From contig CAJXVC010000002.1 of assembly GCA_913060975.1 (NCBI GenBank), positions 457,311 through 521,310 on the forward strand: a stretch of DNA of 64,000 nucleotides, read 5' to 3'. Position numbers and translations under genes: made by a program. The DNA comes from an uncultured Gammaproteobacteria bacterium. GTDB taxonomy: Bacteria; Pseudomonadota; Gammaproteobacteria; Pseudomonadales; Pseudohongiellaceae. The notes under the pieces are model-generated. The model had not been told where the DNA came from, made no database searches, and was given only the letters and a program-made list of their open reading frames with translations. This document shows, one piece after another, positions 17,609-27,971 of this stretch (positions are counted from its first letter, which is position 1; each line of letters starts with the position of its first letter).

Positions 17609-18781
17609 TTAGCCCGGGGTGGGCAGCGCTATAATCCGCCCACCTTCTTGTCTGATCAACCCGGCCAACTCAAGTTCTTGTAGGCCACCGCTGATTTGAG
17701 GCCATGGCAATCCTAACTCGTTTTGCAGTTCATCGGGTAGACAGCCTTGCCCCTGAAGTCGTTGCCAGATTTGCTTACCGGTAGCACTCAGCGCTGCCTC
17801 AGCCAATTGTCTCTGCTGCGATTGATCGCTTGGCTTGTTAGCCTCTCGCCACTCAGTCGTCACCTCCAGCAAATATTCTTCAAGCTCTTCTACTATATGC
17901 TCAACTTGATCAACCAAAGTGGCGCCTTGTCTTATCAGGGTATGACAACCTGCTGATTGCGCTGCCCCAGGAGGGCCCGGCATGGCAAATACTTCCCGGT
18001 TTTGTTCCATTGCCAAACGCGCGCTAATTAACGAGCCCGATTTCGCTTCTGCTTCCACAACGAGGACGCCCAGACTCAAGCCCGTGACAATACGATTGCG
18101 GCGCGGAAAATTAGCTGGATATGCCCGCGTTCCTAGCGGAAATTCACTCACCAGCGCCCCATTGTTCTTGATGTGTTCTGCCAACTCCTGATTCTGTCGC
18201 GGATAGACCTGATCAATGCCTGTGCCCAATACCGCAATAGTCGGCTGGCCGGCATCCAGTGCGCCACGATGGGCACACGCATCGATGCCATTGGCCAGCC
18301 CGCTCACGATGGTTAACCCGCGCTGACTACATTGCCGCGCCATCCACCGAGCGTTTCTGGAGCCGTTAATTGAGCAACGTCGCGAACCAACGATCGCTAG
18401 CGACGGGTGATGTAAACAGCTTTTGTCACCAATAACATAGAGAATCGGTGGGGGAGAGTCGATTTCCCGCAGTTGCGCCGGATAGTCTTGCGACTCGAAT
18501 ACCAGCAAATGTTGGCCGGTGGATTCACCCCAGCGCAGTGACCGGTTAATCGCGTCGACATCGATCACAGAACGATGCAAATGGGTCTCCAACCATTCGG
18601 CTGTCTCTTCCCGCTGCCGCAGTGCCGCGAGGCTGCCACAGGTTTGCAGCATCCTGGCAAAACTGGCGGTCACCGCCGCTGATTGCAGACACAATGCAAG
18701 ATAGTCAGTTGTCAGTGTTGTTGCTGATGCTGGTGCTGTTTGGTGAATTGATGACAACGTTTTGGCATCCGCCCCTGTCAC
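17609..18781 (-). CDS. dprA: DNA-processing protein DprA (Smf)
   Basis: A 390-residue protein that loads RecA on incoming single-stranded DNA during natural transformation. The Rossmann-like core carries AIVGSRRCSINGSRNARWMARQCSQRGLTIVSGLANGIDACAHRGAL, then AVLGTGIDQVYPRQNQEL and SEFPLGTRAYPANFPRRNRIVTGLSLGVLVVEA, ending with GREVFAMPGPP-like (NREVFAMPGPPG). A C-terminal winged-helix DML1-like domain follows (about 320-390). The start is GTG; the first 25 residues are Ser/Thr-rich and a later start is possible. Confidence 0.95.
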   Translation of the reverse strand: MTGADAKTLSSIHQTAPASATTLTTDYLALCLQSAAVTASFARMLQTCGSLAALRQREETAEWLETHLHRSVIDVDAINRSLRWGESTGQHLLVFESQDYPAQLREIDSPPPILYVIGDKSCLHHPSLAIVGSRRCSINGSRNARWMARQCSQRGLTIVSGLANGIDACAHRGALDAGQPTIAVLGTGIDQVYPRQNQELAEHIKNNGALVSEFPLGTRAYPANFPRRNRIVTGLSLGVLVVEAEAKSGSLISARLAMEQNREVFAMPGPPGAAQSAGCHTLIRQGATLVDQVEHIVEELEEYLLEVTTEWREANKPSDQSQQRQLAEAALSATGKQIWQRLQGQGCLPDELQNELGLPWPQISGGLQELELAGLIRQEGGRIIALPTPG

Positions 18782-18958
18782 TGATGGTTGAGTAGTCGCG
18801 TACAGCCGCGCCTAAAACTTGCTACGGCTTCCTGGCCAACTAACGCAAGAATCGTCTGAGCTGAGCTGTTTAGCGCAACAGGTTGTCATCTCAATTCGGC
18901 TTTGGGGTGTTATTTGTTGTAGCGGCTCAACTGGCGCTTGTGGCCAACTGAGCGAAGC

Positions 18959-20098
18959 TCAGGGATTTGTTACGCGAAAGTTTAGTTCAATAGGGCGGGG
19001 GCTGCTAAGAATCACAGCATAACTAAAACCATCGAAGACTTTATAAACAAGCAGGGTCCCGATGTCGTCGCCGGGCAGGGCCACGCGAGCCTGATTGTTG
19101 GAGAAAATATTGCGCATGCGTTCCTGGAAAGTCATTCGGCTCCGTTCGACCACATCGACGATATTCGAATCCTCTGTGCGTACCGCCAGAACGTGACCGA
19201 TTTCCAGATCTTCCTCAGAGCCAATGTTGATGACCACGGTGTCGAGCTGGGATCCCATTGCCTCGCCATTGAGCACGGACATTATACGTGCTTCGACGGG
19301 GTGGCTGGGTTCAGTGGGGAAGATAGTTGCGCCAAGTGACGTCTGTTCGCGGACTAGTAAGCGGTCACCAACTCTTATTTCTTTGCTGCTGTTGTTGATC
19401 AACAGGCGGCGAACATTGTCTTCATGCGAACTGACAATCGTTGCGAAACCCAGATATTCCACTTCCAGCCCCAGTAGCTCATCACCGGAGTCGTCAAAGT
19501 ATTCGCGGCTCGGTCGGTAGACTTCAAACGAAGTAGTGCGCTCTGGCCAGGTCCCGCGCGCGAAAATCTCATCACCAGTAGCAATCGCCAGATTGTCGCC
19601 CAGATTTTGCACAATATAAGGAGCTGCGTCGTACAACTCCTGTGTGACAATACGATTCTGGGTAAAGCTGTTTTCAATAGACTCAAGAGGGATGGCCGGT
19701 ATCGCGCTAGTGAGTGTTTGCTCACGCATAGTCGGGCTGAGTCGTTCGACATCTTGTGAGCCACGCTTGACCATAATACGGGGCGAGCCGCCGACGAAAT
19801 TCACCGTGAGAATATCACCCGGGAAGATAAGGTCAGGGTCGTCCAGATAGCGGTCTGGCTTCCAGATTTCCTGCCAACGATCGGGATCTACCATGAATTG
19901 ACTGGCTATTTCCCAGAGGCTGTCGCCTTCCTGGACCGTGTAACTGGTCGGATAATCATTGCGCAGCAGAGAGCTGCTTTGTGCCCAGACACTTGAAAGC
20001 GGCAAAAAACAAACTATATATAGAAACAGTAAGCGGGACACCGCGCGAGGAGACAACGCAAAAGGTGGGACTTGCTGGGAAACGCGCGGGTTAAGCAT
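18959..20098 (-). CDS. LysM domain-containing secreted protein
   Basis: A 379-residue protein with a signal sequence (SRLLFLYIVCFLPLSSVWAQ) and one LysM domain near residues 54-101 (YTVQEGDSLWEIASQFMVDPDRWQEIW...FPGDILTV), which binds peptidoglycan. The rest is beta-rich with no motif I recognise. The gene sits between dprA and divergent def, the position of the LysM protein in the Pseudomonas origin region (PA0020-type). The role is unknown, probably envelope-associated. Confidence 0.85.
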   Translation of the reverse strand: MLNPRVSQQVPPFALSPRAVSRLLFLYIVCFLPLSSVWAQSSSLLRNDYPTSYTVQEGDSLWEIASQFMVDPDRWQEIWKPDRYLDDPDLIFPGDILTVNFVGGSPRIMVKRGSQDVERLSPTMREQTLTSAIPAIPLESIENSFTQNRIVTQELYDAAPYIVQNLGDNLAIATGDEIFARGTWPERTTSFEVYRPSREYFDDSGDELLGLEVEYLGFATIVSSHEDNVRRLLINNSSKEIRVGDRLLVREQTSLGATIFPTEPSHPVEARIMSVLNGEAMGSQLDTVVINIGSEEDLEIGHVLAVRTEDSNIVDVVERSRMTFQERMRNIFSNNQARVALPGDDIGTLLVYKVFDGFSYAVILSSPRPIELNFRVTNP

Positions 20099-20143
20099 GT
20101 AATAAATTCCGCCCTTTTTGGCAGCGATATCTTAGCAATACGG

Positions 20144-20149
20144 TATAAT
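20144..20149 (+). promoter_or_regulatory. Candidate -10 box of the def-fmt-rsmB operon
   Basis: A perfect TATAAT lies 92 bp upstream of def in the gap divergent to the LysM gene. The best upstream match, TTGGCA at 20118-20123, is 20 bp away, longer than ideal, so the -35 is uncertain. Confidence 0.35.
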
Positions 20150-20240
20150 TATCACTAGAAGCAGTTCACAGTCTGCTTCTTCTGTCGCAATTCTCTTTTA
20201 TTGTCTCGAGCCGAGTACTCGAGCCGGATCTGACCTTACA

Positions 20241-20747
20241 ATGGCCAAACTCGACATTCTTGAATTTCCAGACCCACGACTGCGTACCAAAGCGACGCCG
20301 GTCACTGTCTTCGATAGCAAACTCGAAGCGCTGATCGATGACATGTTCGAAACCATGTACGAAGCTCAGGGTATTGGTCTGGCCGCAACTCAGGTTAACG
20401 TGCATAAGCGTTTGCTGGTAATAGATGTATCGGAAAATCGCGATACTCCTCTAGTATTTATTAACCCGGAGTTCGAAATAATTGAACACGAGCTCTGTGA
20501 ATACGATGAAGGCTGTCTGTCTGTGCCTGGTTTTTACGAAACCGTTTCCAGGCCACAGAAAATCGCCGTTACCGCGACTGATCGTACTGGCGAACAATTC
20601 ACAGTTGCGGCCGAAGGCATTTTGGCCACCTGTGTACAGCACGAAATCGACCATCTGGACGGCAAACTCTTTGTCGACTACATCAGCACTCTGAAGCGGC
20701 AACGTATTCGCAGCAAGCTGGAAAAAGAACACAAGAAGTCGGCCTGA
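20241..20747 (+). CDS. def: Peptide deformylase
   Basis: A 168-residue Fe(II) metalloprotease that removes the formyl group from nascent N-termini. All three motifs are present: GIGLAATQV (I), EGCLSVPG (II, Cys ligand) and [11 protein letters not shown] (III, two His ligands and the catalytic Glu). Length is canonical. It is the first gene of the def-fmt-rsmB group, with 5 bp to fmt. Confidence 0.97.
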   Translation: MAKLDILEFPDPRLRTKATPVTVFDSKLEALIDDMFETMYEAQGIGLAATQVNVHKRLLVIDVSENRDTPLVFINPEFEIIEHELCEYDEGCLSVPGFYETVSRPQKIAVTATDRTGEQFTVAAEGILATCVQHEIDHLDGKLFVDYISTLKRQRIRSKLEKEHKKSA

Positions 20748-20752
20748 ACCTG

Positions 20753-21727
20753 ATGCATTCTTACCGGATCTGTTTTGCAGGTACGCCTGCCTTTGCTGCC
20801 GGTCACCTAGACGCTTTACTCAATTCCTCCCACCAGCTGTGTGCAGTGCTGACACAGCCGGATCGGCCGGCCGGTCGTGGCAAGCGCTTGCTGCCCAGCC
20901 CGGTTAAGCAACTGGCATTGGACAACAACTTGCCAGTTCATCAGCCGGCCAGCCTGAAGTCAGCCGAAGCAGAACAATTACTTGTCGATCTTGATGTCGA
21001 TTTACTGATCGTTGTGGCCTATGGGCTCATACTGCCCGCCAGTATTCTGGCTATTCCCAAACTGGGGTGTATTAATGTCCACGCCTCTTTGCTGCCGCGC
21101 TGGCGTGGCGCCGCGCCCATTGAACGCGCCATGCTCGCCGGCGATAGCGAAACCGGCATTACGATCATGCAAATGGATGCGGGCCTGGATACCGGACCGA
21201 TGCTACTTCTCGAAGCTACACCTATCGCTGAAACTGACTCGCGGGATGCTCTTGAAGAGCGACTGATGCAATTGGGCCGGCGCCTGCTGACAGACACACT
21301 GGCTGATTACGAGTCCTTGCGTGCCAATGCCACAGAACAGGATGACAGTCTTAGCACTTATGCGGCGAAACTGGACAAGACCGAGTCAGAAGTGGATTGG
21401 CACAACAGTGCCAGGCAGATTCTTCGACAGATTCGCGCCACCGCCGGCCGCAACCCTGCCTATAGCCATTTCAATAGTGATCGCTTGCGGTTATTGGATG
21501 CAAAGGTGTTGTCGGATTTTTCCGGAGTCTCTTCTTCTACCGAACCCGGCACTATTATCGATTCTGACCGACACAGTTTTACAGTACTCTGCGGCGAGCA
21601 GGCTCTGCAAATCACCGCGGCACAATTACCCGGCAAAAAGGCCATGGCGGTGACTGATATCAGCAATTCCCGCCCGGATCTGTTCGCCACTGGCAAGCAA
21701 TTCTCCAGCCCCGCCAACGCCACATGA
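20753..21727 (+). CDS. fmt: Methionyl-tRNA formyltransferase
   Basis: A 324-residue enzyme that formylates initiator Met-tRNA with 10-formyl-THF. The N-terminal formyltransferase fold shows FAGTPAFAAGHL, TQPDRPAGRGKRL, VVAYGLILP and the catalytic INVHASLLPRWRGAAPIERAM (N, H), then DAGLDTGPML. The C-terminal OB domain is present (about 210-324). It pairs functionally with def and overlaps rsmB by 4 bp (ATGA). Confidence 0.97.
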   Translation: MHSYRICFAGTPAFAAGHLDALLNSSHQLCAVLTQPDRPAGRGKRLLPSPVKQLALDNNLPVHQPASLKSAEAEQLLVDLDVDLLIVVAYGLILPASILAIPKLGCINVHASLLPRWRGAAPIERAMLAGDSETGITIMQMDAGLDTGPMLLLEATPIAETDSRDALEERLMQLGRRLLTDTLADYESLRANATEQDDSLSTYAAKLDKTESEVDWHNSARQILRQIRATAGRNPAYSHFNSDRLRLLDAKVLSDFSGVSSSTEPGTIIDSDRHSFTVLCGEQALQITAAQLPGKKAMAVTDISNSRPDLFATGKQFSSPANAT

Positions 21728-23025
21728 AGCCTCTTGCTGCTCGGGCCCAGGCCGCACTGATTCTCGATGCTGTTCTAAAAAGTAAAGGCTCACTTACTAC
21801 ACAACTAAGCAAACACAAGGAGCGGGAAGACTACCCGCTTTTACAAGAAATGTGTTTCGGGGTCTGTCGCTGGTATTTTCAACTCGATGCCATTGTTGGC
21901 CAACTACTCAGCAAGCCGCTCAAGACCAAAGATCAGGACGTTAAATTACTGCTGTTAATCGGCCTGTATCAGATTCGTGAGATGCGCCTGCCGGACTATG
22001 CCGTTATCAATGAGACGGTCGGGGCAGTCAAAGGCCTGAAGAAACCCTGGGCGCGCGGCCTGACCAACGCCGTATTGCGAAATTATCAACGCCGCGCCGC
22101 CGAACTCGATGAGTATCTCGCCAGTTTGCCGCTCGCTCAACAAACCGCCCATCCGCAATGGCTGGCTGATCGCATCGCCGCGGACTGGCCCGAGCAAAGC
22201 CAGGTGCTGTTGGCCAATAACAACCTGCGCCCACCCATGACTTTGCGCGTCAATCTGGCTCGGCAGTCACGCGATGCCTATCTGCAGCAACTCGCTAACG
22301 CCGGGATCGATGCCAAAGCAGGCCTGCTGTCCGACAGTGCCATCTACCTAGCAGCGCCTTGTCCGGTGACCAGCTTACCGGGCTTTGAGACTGGCAGTGT
22401 GAGTGTGCAGGATGAAGCCTCGCAACTGGTTCCTGGCGTGCTGGATCTGCAACCTGGCCAGCGTGTGCTCGATGCTTGCTCCGCGCCTGGCGGTAAAACC
22501 TGTCATATTCTTGAGAGTGAGTCATCACTAACTGAAGTGGTGTCCATTGAACTGGAAGCCAGCCGCATGCCCCGGCTGGAGGAAAACCTGCAACGTCTCG
22601 GTCTTCAGGCTACCACTGTCTGTGCGGATATTACCGAAACACCTTTCTGGTGGGATGGTGTCGAATTCGATCGCATTCTGCTTGATGCCCCTTGCTCGGC
22701 AACCGGCGTGATTCGCCGCCACCCCGATATCAAAGTCTTGCGCCAACTTGAAGACGTCGAGACATTGGTCGAATTGCAAACGCAAATCCTGCACTCGCTA
22801 TGGCCTTGCCTGAAATCTGGTGGTCTTTTTCTCTACACCACTTGTTCGATCCTGCGTCAGGAGAACGAAGCCAATCTGGCAGCGTTCCTAAACTCCACGC
22901 CAGACGCTAAATATGAGCGCATCACGGCCGATTGGGGAGTAGAATGCAATTATGGAAAGCAGCTGCTTACCGGCCAACAAGATGGAACGGATGGCTTTTA
23001 CTTCGCCCTGCTTCGCAAACAGTAG
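21724..23025 (+). CDS. rsmB: 16S rRNA (cytosine-967-C5)-methyltransferase
   Basis: A 433-residue SAM-dependent RNA methyltransferase. The N-terminal NusB-like RNA-binding domain (about 1-140) is followed by the catalytic domain: DACSAPGGKT (SAM motif I), the DAPCSATGVIRRHPDIK motif IV with one cysteine, and TTCSILRQENE motif VI with the catalytic cysteine. Translation is coupled to fmt. The trkA gene follows after 30 bp. Confidence 0.96.
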   Translation: MKPLAARAQAALILDAVLKSKGSLTTQLSKHKEREDYPLLQEMCFGVCRWYFQLDAIVGQLLSKPLKTKDQDVKLLLLIGLYQIREMRLPDYAVINETVGAVKGLKKPWARGLTNAVLRNYQRRAAELDEYLASLPLAQQTAHPQWLADRIAADWPEQSQVLLANNNLRPPMTLRVNLARQSRDAYLQQLANAGIDAKAGLLSDSAIYLAAPCPVTSLPGFETGSVSVQDEASQLVPGVLDLQPGQRVLDACSAPGGKTCHILESESSLTEVVSIELEASRMPRLEENLQRLGLQATTVCADITETPFWWDGVEFDRILLDAPCSATGVIRRHPDIKVLRQLEDVETLVELQTQILHSLWPCLKSGGLFLYTTCSILRQENEANLAAFLNSTPDAKYERITADWGVECNYGKQLLTGQQDGTDGFYFALLRKQ

Positions 23026-23055
23026 TCGCGGCAGCAATCTGAGAATACCGCAGTC

Positions 23056-24429
23056 ATGAAAATCATTATCCTCGGCGTCAACCAGGTAGGTAGTACGCTC
23101 GCGGAAACCCTGGCCAACGAGGCCAATGACATTACCGTAGTCGATAGCGATATCGAAAAACTGCGAGAATTGCGCGACCGTATAGATCTGGGCATTGTCG
23201 ATGGCAAGGCCTGTCATCCCGACGTGCTGGAGCGCGCCGGTGGCAATGACGCCGACATGATCATCGCCGTTACCGAAAGCGATGAGGTCAACATGGTAGC
23301 CTGCCGGGTCGCCCATTCATTGTTCCAGACTCCGAAAAAAATCTGCCGCATTCGCGCTTCTTCTTATCTGGTGAGTGACAAGCTGTTTGGTCAGCAGGGC
23401 ATTGCCGTTGACGTGGTCATTAGCCCGGAAAAAATTGTCTCGGAATACATTGCTCGCCTGATCGACTTGCCTGGCTCGCTGCAGGTGCTCGATTTTGCCG
23501 ATGGACGTGTGCAGTTAGTTGCGGTAAAGGCCTTTTATGGTGGTCCATTGGTTGGCCAGGAGATTCGTCTGTTGCGCCAACACATGCCTTCTGTTGAAAC
23601 CCGCGTCGCCGCAATCTTTCGCAAAGATCGCCCCATTATTCCCGAAGGCTCTACTGTGATTGAAGCCGACGATGAGGTGTTCTTCATCGCCGCACAAAAA
23701 GACATTCGTGCCTGCATGGGTGAATTGCGCCGTATGGACAAACCCTACAAGCGCATCATGATCGCCGGCGGCGGCAACATCGGTTCACGACTGGCACTGG
23801 ATCTCGAACAGCGCTATCAGGTGAAAATTATTGAGCACAATCCTGAGCGCTGCGCAGTGCTGTCGGAAAACCTCAACAAGGCGATCGTTCTCAATGGCGA
23901 AGCCTCGCAGCGCGATCTGTTGATGGACGAAAACATCGAAGAGACTGATGTGTTTCTCGCCCTGACCAATGATGACGAAGCTAACATTATGTCGTCGCTG
24001 CTGGCCAAGCGCCTGGGTGCCAAGAAAGTAATGGCGCTGATTAACAACCCAGCTTATGTTGATCTGGTTCAAGGCGGCGAAATTGACATCGCCATTTCTC
24101 CGCAGCAGGCCACCATCGGCACTTTGTTGGCACACGTGCGTCGCGGTGATGTAGTGAATGTGCACTCCCTGCGCCGCGGTGCAGCTGAGGCCATGGAGGC
24201 TATTGCGCACGGCGATGAAAGCACCTCAAAAGTTGTCGGCAGGGCCATTGAAGATATTGACCTGCCCGAGGGTACGACTATCGGGGCAATCGTGCGTAAT
24301 GACGAAGTGCTAATCGCCCATGACGATACTGTTGTGCAAACCAATGACCATGTCATTCTCTTTTTAGTTGACCGTAAAACCATTCCGGAAGTGGAACGCC
24401 TGTTCCAGGTCGGCTTTAGCTTCTTCTGA
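23056..24429 (+). CDS. trkA: Trk system potassium uptake regulatory protein TrkA
   Basis: A 457-residue peripheral cytoplasmic protein that gates TrkH in response to nucleotides. It contains two tandem RCK units: an N-domain beginning [19 protein letters not shown] and a second beginning [16 protein letters not shown], each followed by a TrkA-C ligand domain. The second glycine motif is GGGNIGS, typical of NAD(H)-binding. The stop overlaps the trkH start by one base (TGATG). Confidence 0.97.
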   Translation: MKIIILGVNQVGSTLAETLANEANDITVVDSDIEKLRELRDRIDLGIVDGKACHPDVLERAGGNDADMIIAVTESDEVNMVACRVAHSLFQTPKKICRIRASSYLVSDKLFGQQGIAVDVVISPEKIVSEYIARLIDLPGSLQVLDFADGRVQLVAVKAFYGGPLVGQEIRLLRQHMPSVETRVAAIFRKDRPIIPEGSTVIEADDEVFFIAAQKDIRACMGELRRMDKPYKRIMIAGGGNIGSRLALDLEQRYQVKIIEHNPERCAVLSENLNKAIVLNGEASQRDLLMDENIEETDVFLALTNDDEANIMSSLLAKRLGAKKVMALINNPAYVDLVQGGEIDIAISPQQATIGTLLAHVRRGDVVNVHSLRRGAAEAMEAIAHGDESTSKVVGRAIEDIDLPEGTTIGAIVRNDEVLIAHDDTVVQTNDHVILFLVDRKTIPEVERLFQVGFSFF

Positions 24430-25883
24430 TGCATGCCTCTATAACAGTCAAGATTCTTGGTTTACTGCTCATGTTTTTCAGCGTGCTGGCCAACCTGCCG
24501 CCGTTGTTTGTCTCCCTGATTTATAGCGATGGCATGGTGTTGCCGTTTCTGCATTCCATGCTCTCACTCTTTATTCTTGGCTTTATAATGTGGGCCACTA
24601 CGGCCCGTACTCGCAAAGACCTGAGCACACGCGACGGTTTTCTCGTAGTAACACTGTTCTGGGCGGTACTGGGTACTGCCGGCTGTTTGCCATTTTTACT
24701 ATCAGATCAAGTTACCTTGTCGATCACAGATGCCGTGTTCGAATCTCTGTCCGGGCTAACGACAACCGGTGCGACTGTTATCTCTGGCCTGGAAACGCTG
24801 CCTAAATCTATTTTGTTTTATCGTCAGCAACTACAGTGGCTGGGTGGCATGGGTATTATTGTGTTAGCCGTGGCACTTTTACCGATGCTCGGTATCGGGG
24901 GTATGCAGCTCTATCGTGCAGAAAGCCCCGGCCCGGTGAAAGATAACAAGCTCGTGCCGCGCCTGGCGGAGACTGCCAAAGCACTCTGGTATATCTATCT
25001 TTCCCTCACGGTAATTTGTGCGCTGGCCTACTGGCTGGTGGGCATGGATTTGTTTGACGCCATCAGTCACAGCTTCACTACTGTCGCCATCGGTGGCTTC
25101 TCAACATACGATGCCAGCCTGGGCCATTTTGATAACCCGGCAATCGAGATGATTGCCATCGTATTCATGTTTATTGCCGGGGTGAATTTCGCCTTACATT
25201 TCGCGGCCTGGCGCAATCGTTCCTTGCGCAGTTATTTCGATGATCCAGAATTCAAATTCTATGCATTGATTCTGCTGTCTGTTTCCGTCGTTACAATTCT
25301 GGTACTGGTGTATTCAGATGTTTACGCCAGTATGTCCGAGGCGTTTATCAAAGGCCTGTTTCAAGTAGTGTCGATTGCCACGACCACTGGCTTTACCACC
25401 GCCGACTTTAATTCCTGGCCGCTATTTTTACCCTATGTGTTGCTGTACGCCGCTATCATCGGCGCCTGTGCCGGATCAACCGGGGGCGGGATGAAAGTCG
25501 TGCGTATTCTGCTGATTTTCAAACAGGGCATTCGTGAGGTACAGAGACTGATTCACCCGAAAGCTGTGATTCCAGTCAAATTGGGCAAGAAGGTAATTTC
25601 CGACCGGGTAATCGAATCCGTCTGGGGGTTTTTTGCAGTGTATGTAATGGCCTTTATGGCCATGCTTTTAGCATTGCTGGCCACTGGCATGGACATCATC
25701 ACAGCCTTCAGTGCCGTGGGCGCCTGTATTAACAATCTGGGTCCTGGGCTGGAGAATGTGGCGCAAACCTATGGCGCCTTGCCAGCAACAGCAAAATGGA
25801 TTCTCTGTCTGGCTATGCTGTTGGGCCGGCTGGAAGTCTTTACCCTGTTGGTGCTCTTCACGCCGATGTTCTGGCGCCGTTAG
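24429..25883 (+). CDS. trkH: Trk system potassium uptake protein TrkH
   Basis: A 484-residue inner-membrane K+ channel/transporter of the SKT family with four MPM repeats. The pore-loop selectivity residues include LTTTGATVISGLE, TVAIGGFSTYDASLG, TTTGFTTADFNSWP and GACINNLGPGLENV. The intramembrane GACAGSTGGGMKVVRILLIFKQ loop that controls gating is also present. It is directly coupled to trkA. Confidence 0.97.
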   Translation: MHASITVKILGLLLMFFSVLANLPPLFVSLIYSDGMVLPFLHSMLSLFILGFIMWATTARTRKDLSTRDGFLVVTLFWAVLGTAGCLPFLLSDQVTLSITDAVFESLSGLTTTGATVISGLETLPKSILFYRQQLQWLGGMGIIVLAVALLPMLGIGGMQLYRAESPGPVKDNKLVPRLAETAKALWYIYLSLTVICALAYWLVGMDLFDAISHSFTTVAIGGFSTYDASLGHFDNPAIEMIAIVFMFIAGVNFALHFAAWRNRSLRSYFDDPEFKFYALILLSVSVVTILVLVYSDVYASMSEAFIKGLFQVVSIATTTGFTTADFNSWPLFLPYVLLYAAIIGACAGSTGGGMKVVRILLIFKQGIREVQRLIHPKAVIPVKLGKKVISDRVIESVWGFFAVYVMAFMAMLLALLATGMDIITAFSAVGACINNLGPGLENVAQTYGALPATAKWILCLAMLLGRLEVFTLLVLFTPMFWRR

Positions 25884-25922
25884 ACCCGCAACACCTGGCC
25901 CACATGCTTCCGGGCTGATGAT

Positions 25923-26843
25923 TCAATAAAATTCCTGATTATCGGGTCGACGCCGAAAACGCTTATATTCCCACTGATACTGGGCTGGCGCCAATTGCAC
26001 ACAATCTTCCACGCTGCGATTCAAGCCGGCTAGTGACGCTGCAATATCACTGCTGTATATCGCTTCATCGGCGCGCCGGAATACCGCCTTGAATCCCCGA
26101 CCACCCGGCAAGCGTTGCGCAAAACCGCAGAACACATGCGCGCCGGTGCGCTGCGCCAACTTGCTCACCAATGTCATAGTGTATGCCGGCTCACCAAAAA
26201 ACGGCGCAAATTCACCGCTGCCATCCGCCGGGACCTGATCAGGTAATACACCCACCATTTCTCCACGCTTTAATGCGGCCAGCACCTGGGCAACCCCGGC
26301 TCTGCTGGTTGGCGCCATCTGCACACCACTGCGTGACCGTACTTCTTTGAGGAGTCGATCCATAGCCCGGCTGCGAGGCGGTTGATACATAAAATTCGAG
26401 GGTAGATCCTGGCAGGCATAAAACCCGAAAATTTCCCAGTTACTCAAGTGTGGCGCTAACAGGATCACGCCCTTGCCAGATTCACCGGCTGCCAGAAACT
26501 CCTGATAGCCGTCTTGTTCTTTTACCAGCGCGATAGTCCGTGATACAGGCTGGGCCCAGGCTTTGCCCATCTCCAGAGCGGTAGCCACGGTATGACTGAG
26601 GCTGTCTTTCGCCAAAGCGGCAATTTCGGAATCTGACTTATCGGCAAAGCAGGTCTGCAAATTCTTGTAAGTGGTGGACTTGGCGCGGCTGGGCAGGGTG
26701 TTGGTCAGCCAGCCACCCACGCGTGCCAGCCCATGCAAAAGAGGCAGTGGTGTGAAGGCCAGGCATTTAAGGACCAGCAACAGTAAATAATAACGCAGAG
26801 TATCGATATCAGGCCTCGTGCCGGTCACAGCGAGCAGGGTCAA
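25923..26843 (-). CDS. Lipid A biosynthesis acyltransferase (LpxL/HtrB family)
   Basis: A 306-residue inner-membrane acyltransferase that adds a secondary acyl chain to lipid A. The HX4E catalytic motif is in LLAPHLSNWEIFGFY, and PDQVPADGSGEFAPFFGEPAYTM forms the second conserved block; a hydrophobic N-terminus (YYLLLLVLKCLAFTPLPLL) anchors it. The frame opens at TTG, with an in-frame GTG five codons later, so the exact start is uncertain. Which acyl position it serves cannot be read from sequence. It is divergent from glyQ. Confidence 0.87.
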   Translation of the reverse strand: MTLLAVTGTRPDIDTLRYYLLLLVLKCLAFTPLPLLHGLARVGGWLTNTLPSRAKSTTYKNLQTCFADKSDSEIAALAKDSLSHTVATALEMGKAWAQPVSRTIALVKEQDGYQEFLAAGESGKGVILLAPHLSNWEIFGFYACQDLPSNFMYQPPRSRAMDRLLKEVRSRSGVQMAPTSRAGVAQVLAALKRGEMVGVLPDQVPADGSGEFAPFFGEPAYTMTLVSKLAQRTGAHVFCGFAQRLPGGRGFKAVFRRADEAIYSSDIAASLAGLNRSVEDCVQLAPAQYQWEYKRFRRRPDNQEFY

Positions 26844-27038
26844 AATCAGGTTTGTCGAAGAGTCCGTGTATGGGCTCGTAAAACAGGAGCCTATTGTAGT
26901 GCCATTGTGCTGAATGACAATTGCCAGTCAGCACGAGATTACTGCGAATTGGGCCGGCTCAAGAGTGCCTTGCTGTGGATTAGTCCAAGAGAATCGCGCA
27001 TAATTGCAGCCCCTTGATTTTATGAACATTTCATCATC

Positions 27039-27971
27039 GTGAGCTCACAGAAGGACCTATTGACGTTCCAGGATCTGGTTCTGGCGTTACAACAATTTTG
27101 GGCCGAACGCGGATGCGTCGTGCTGCAACCTCTGGATCTGGAAGTCGGTGCCGGCACTTTCCATCCGGCCACGTTCTTGCGTGCCATCGGACCGGAAAGC
27201 TGGAATTCAGCCTACGTGCAACCTTGCCGCCGCCCAACAGACGGCCGCTATGGCGAAAATCCGAATCGCCTGCAGCACTACTATCAGTTTCAGGTCATCC
27301 TCAAGCCATCGCCGAAAAACATTCAGTCGCTGTATTTACAGTCACTGGAAGCCCTCGGCATCGACATGAGCATTCATGATGTTCGCTTTGTCGAAGACAA
27401 TTGGGAATCGCCGACATTAGGCGCCTGGGGGCTGGGCTGGGAAGTGTGGCTTAACGGCATGGAAGTCACCCAGTTTACTTACTTTCAGCAAGTCGGCGGT
27501 CTCGAGTGTCATCCGGTAAGTGGTGAAATCACCTACGGTATCGAGCGCATCGCCATGTATCTGCAGGGCGTGGACAGCATTTACGACATCGTCTGGACCG
27601 AGGGCCCCAATGGCGTGGTCACTTACGGCGATGTGTTCAAGCAGAACGAAGTTGAGATGTCCGCCTATAATTTCGAGCACGCCGATACCGATTTACTGTT
27701 TCGCAATTTCGACGATGCCGAGCAGCAGTGCGAAAAGCTCATCGACAACGGGCTGGCGTTACCCGCCTATGAGCAGGTACTCAAGGCATCGCATTTCTTC
27801 AATTTGCTTGATGCCCGCAACGCCATCTCGGTCACTGAACGACAACGCTTTATTCTGCGTGTCCGCACGCTGGCTCGCGCGGTTGCCCAAGCCTATTACG
27901 ACAGCCGCAAGGCCCTGGGCTTCCCGTTAGCGCCCGAAGCCTTGCGCAAAGAATTTCTGGAAAAATCGTGA
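27039..27971 (+). CDS. glyQ: Glycyl-tRNA synthetase alpha subunit
   Basis: A 310-residue class II catalytic subunit of the bacterial alpha2-beta2 enzyme that charges tRNA-Gly. It begins at GTG with [45 protein letters not shown], and shows [34 protein letters not shown] (motif 2) and [20 protein letters not shown]. Its stop overlaps the glyS start by 4 bp (GTGA). Confidence 0.97.
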   Translation: MSSQKDLLTFQDLVLALQQFWAERGCVVLQPLDLEVGAGTFHPATFLRAIGPESWNSAYVQPCRRPTDGRYGENPNRLQHYYQFQVILKPSPKNIQSLYLQSLEALGIDMSIHDVRFVEDNWESPTLGAWGLGWEVWLNGMEVTQFTYFQQVGGLECHPVSGEITYGIERIAMYLQGVDSIYDIVWTEGPNGVVTYGDVFKQNEVEMSAYNFEHADTDLLFRNFDDAEQQCEKLIDNGLALPAYEQVLKASHFFNLLDARNAISVTERQRFILRVRTLARAVAQAYYDSRKALGFPLAPEALRKEFLEKS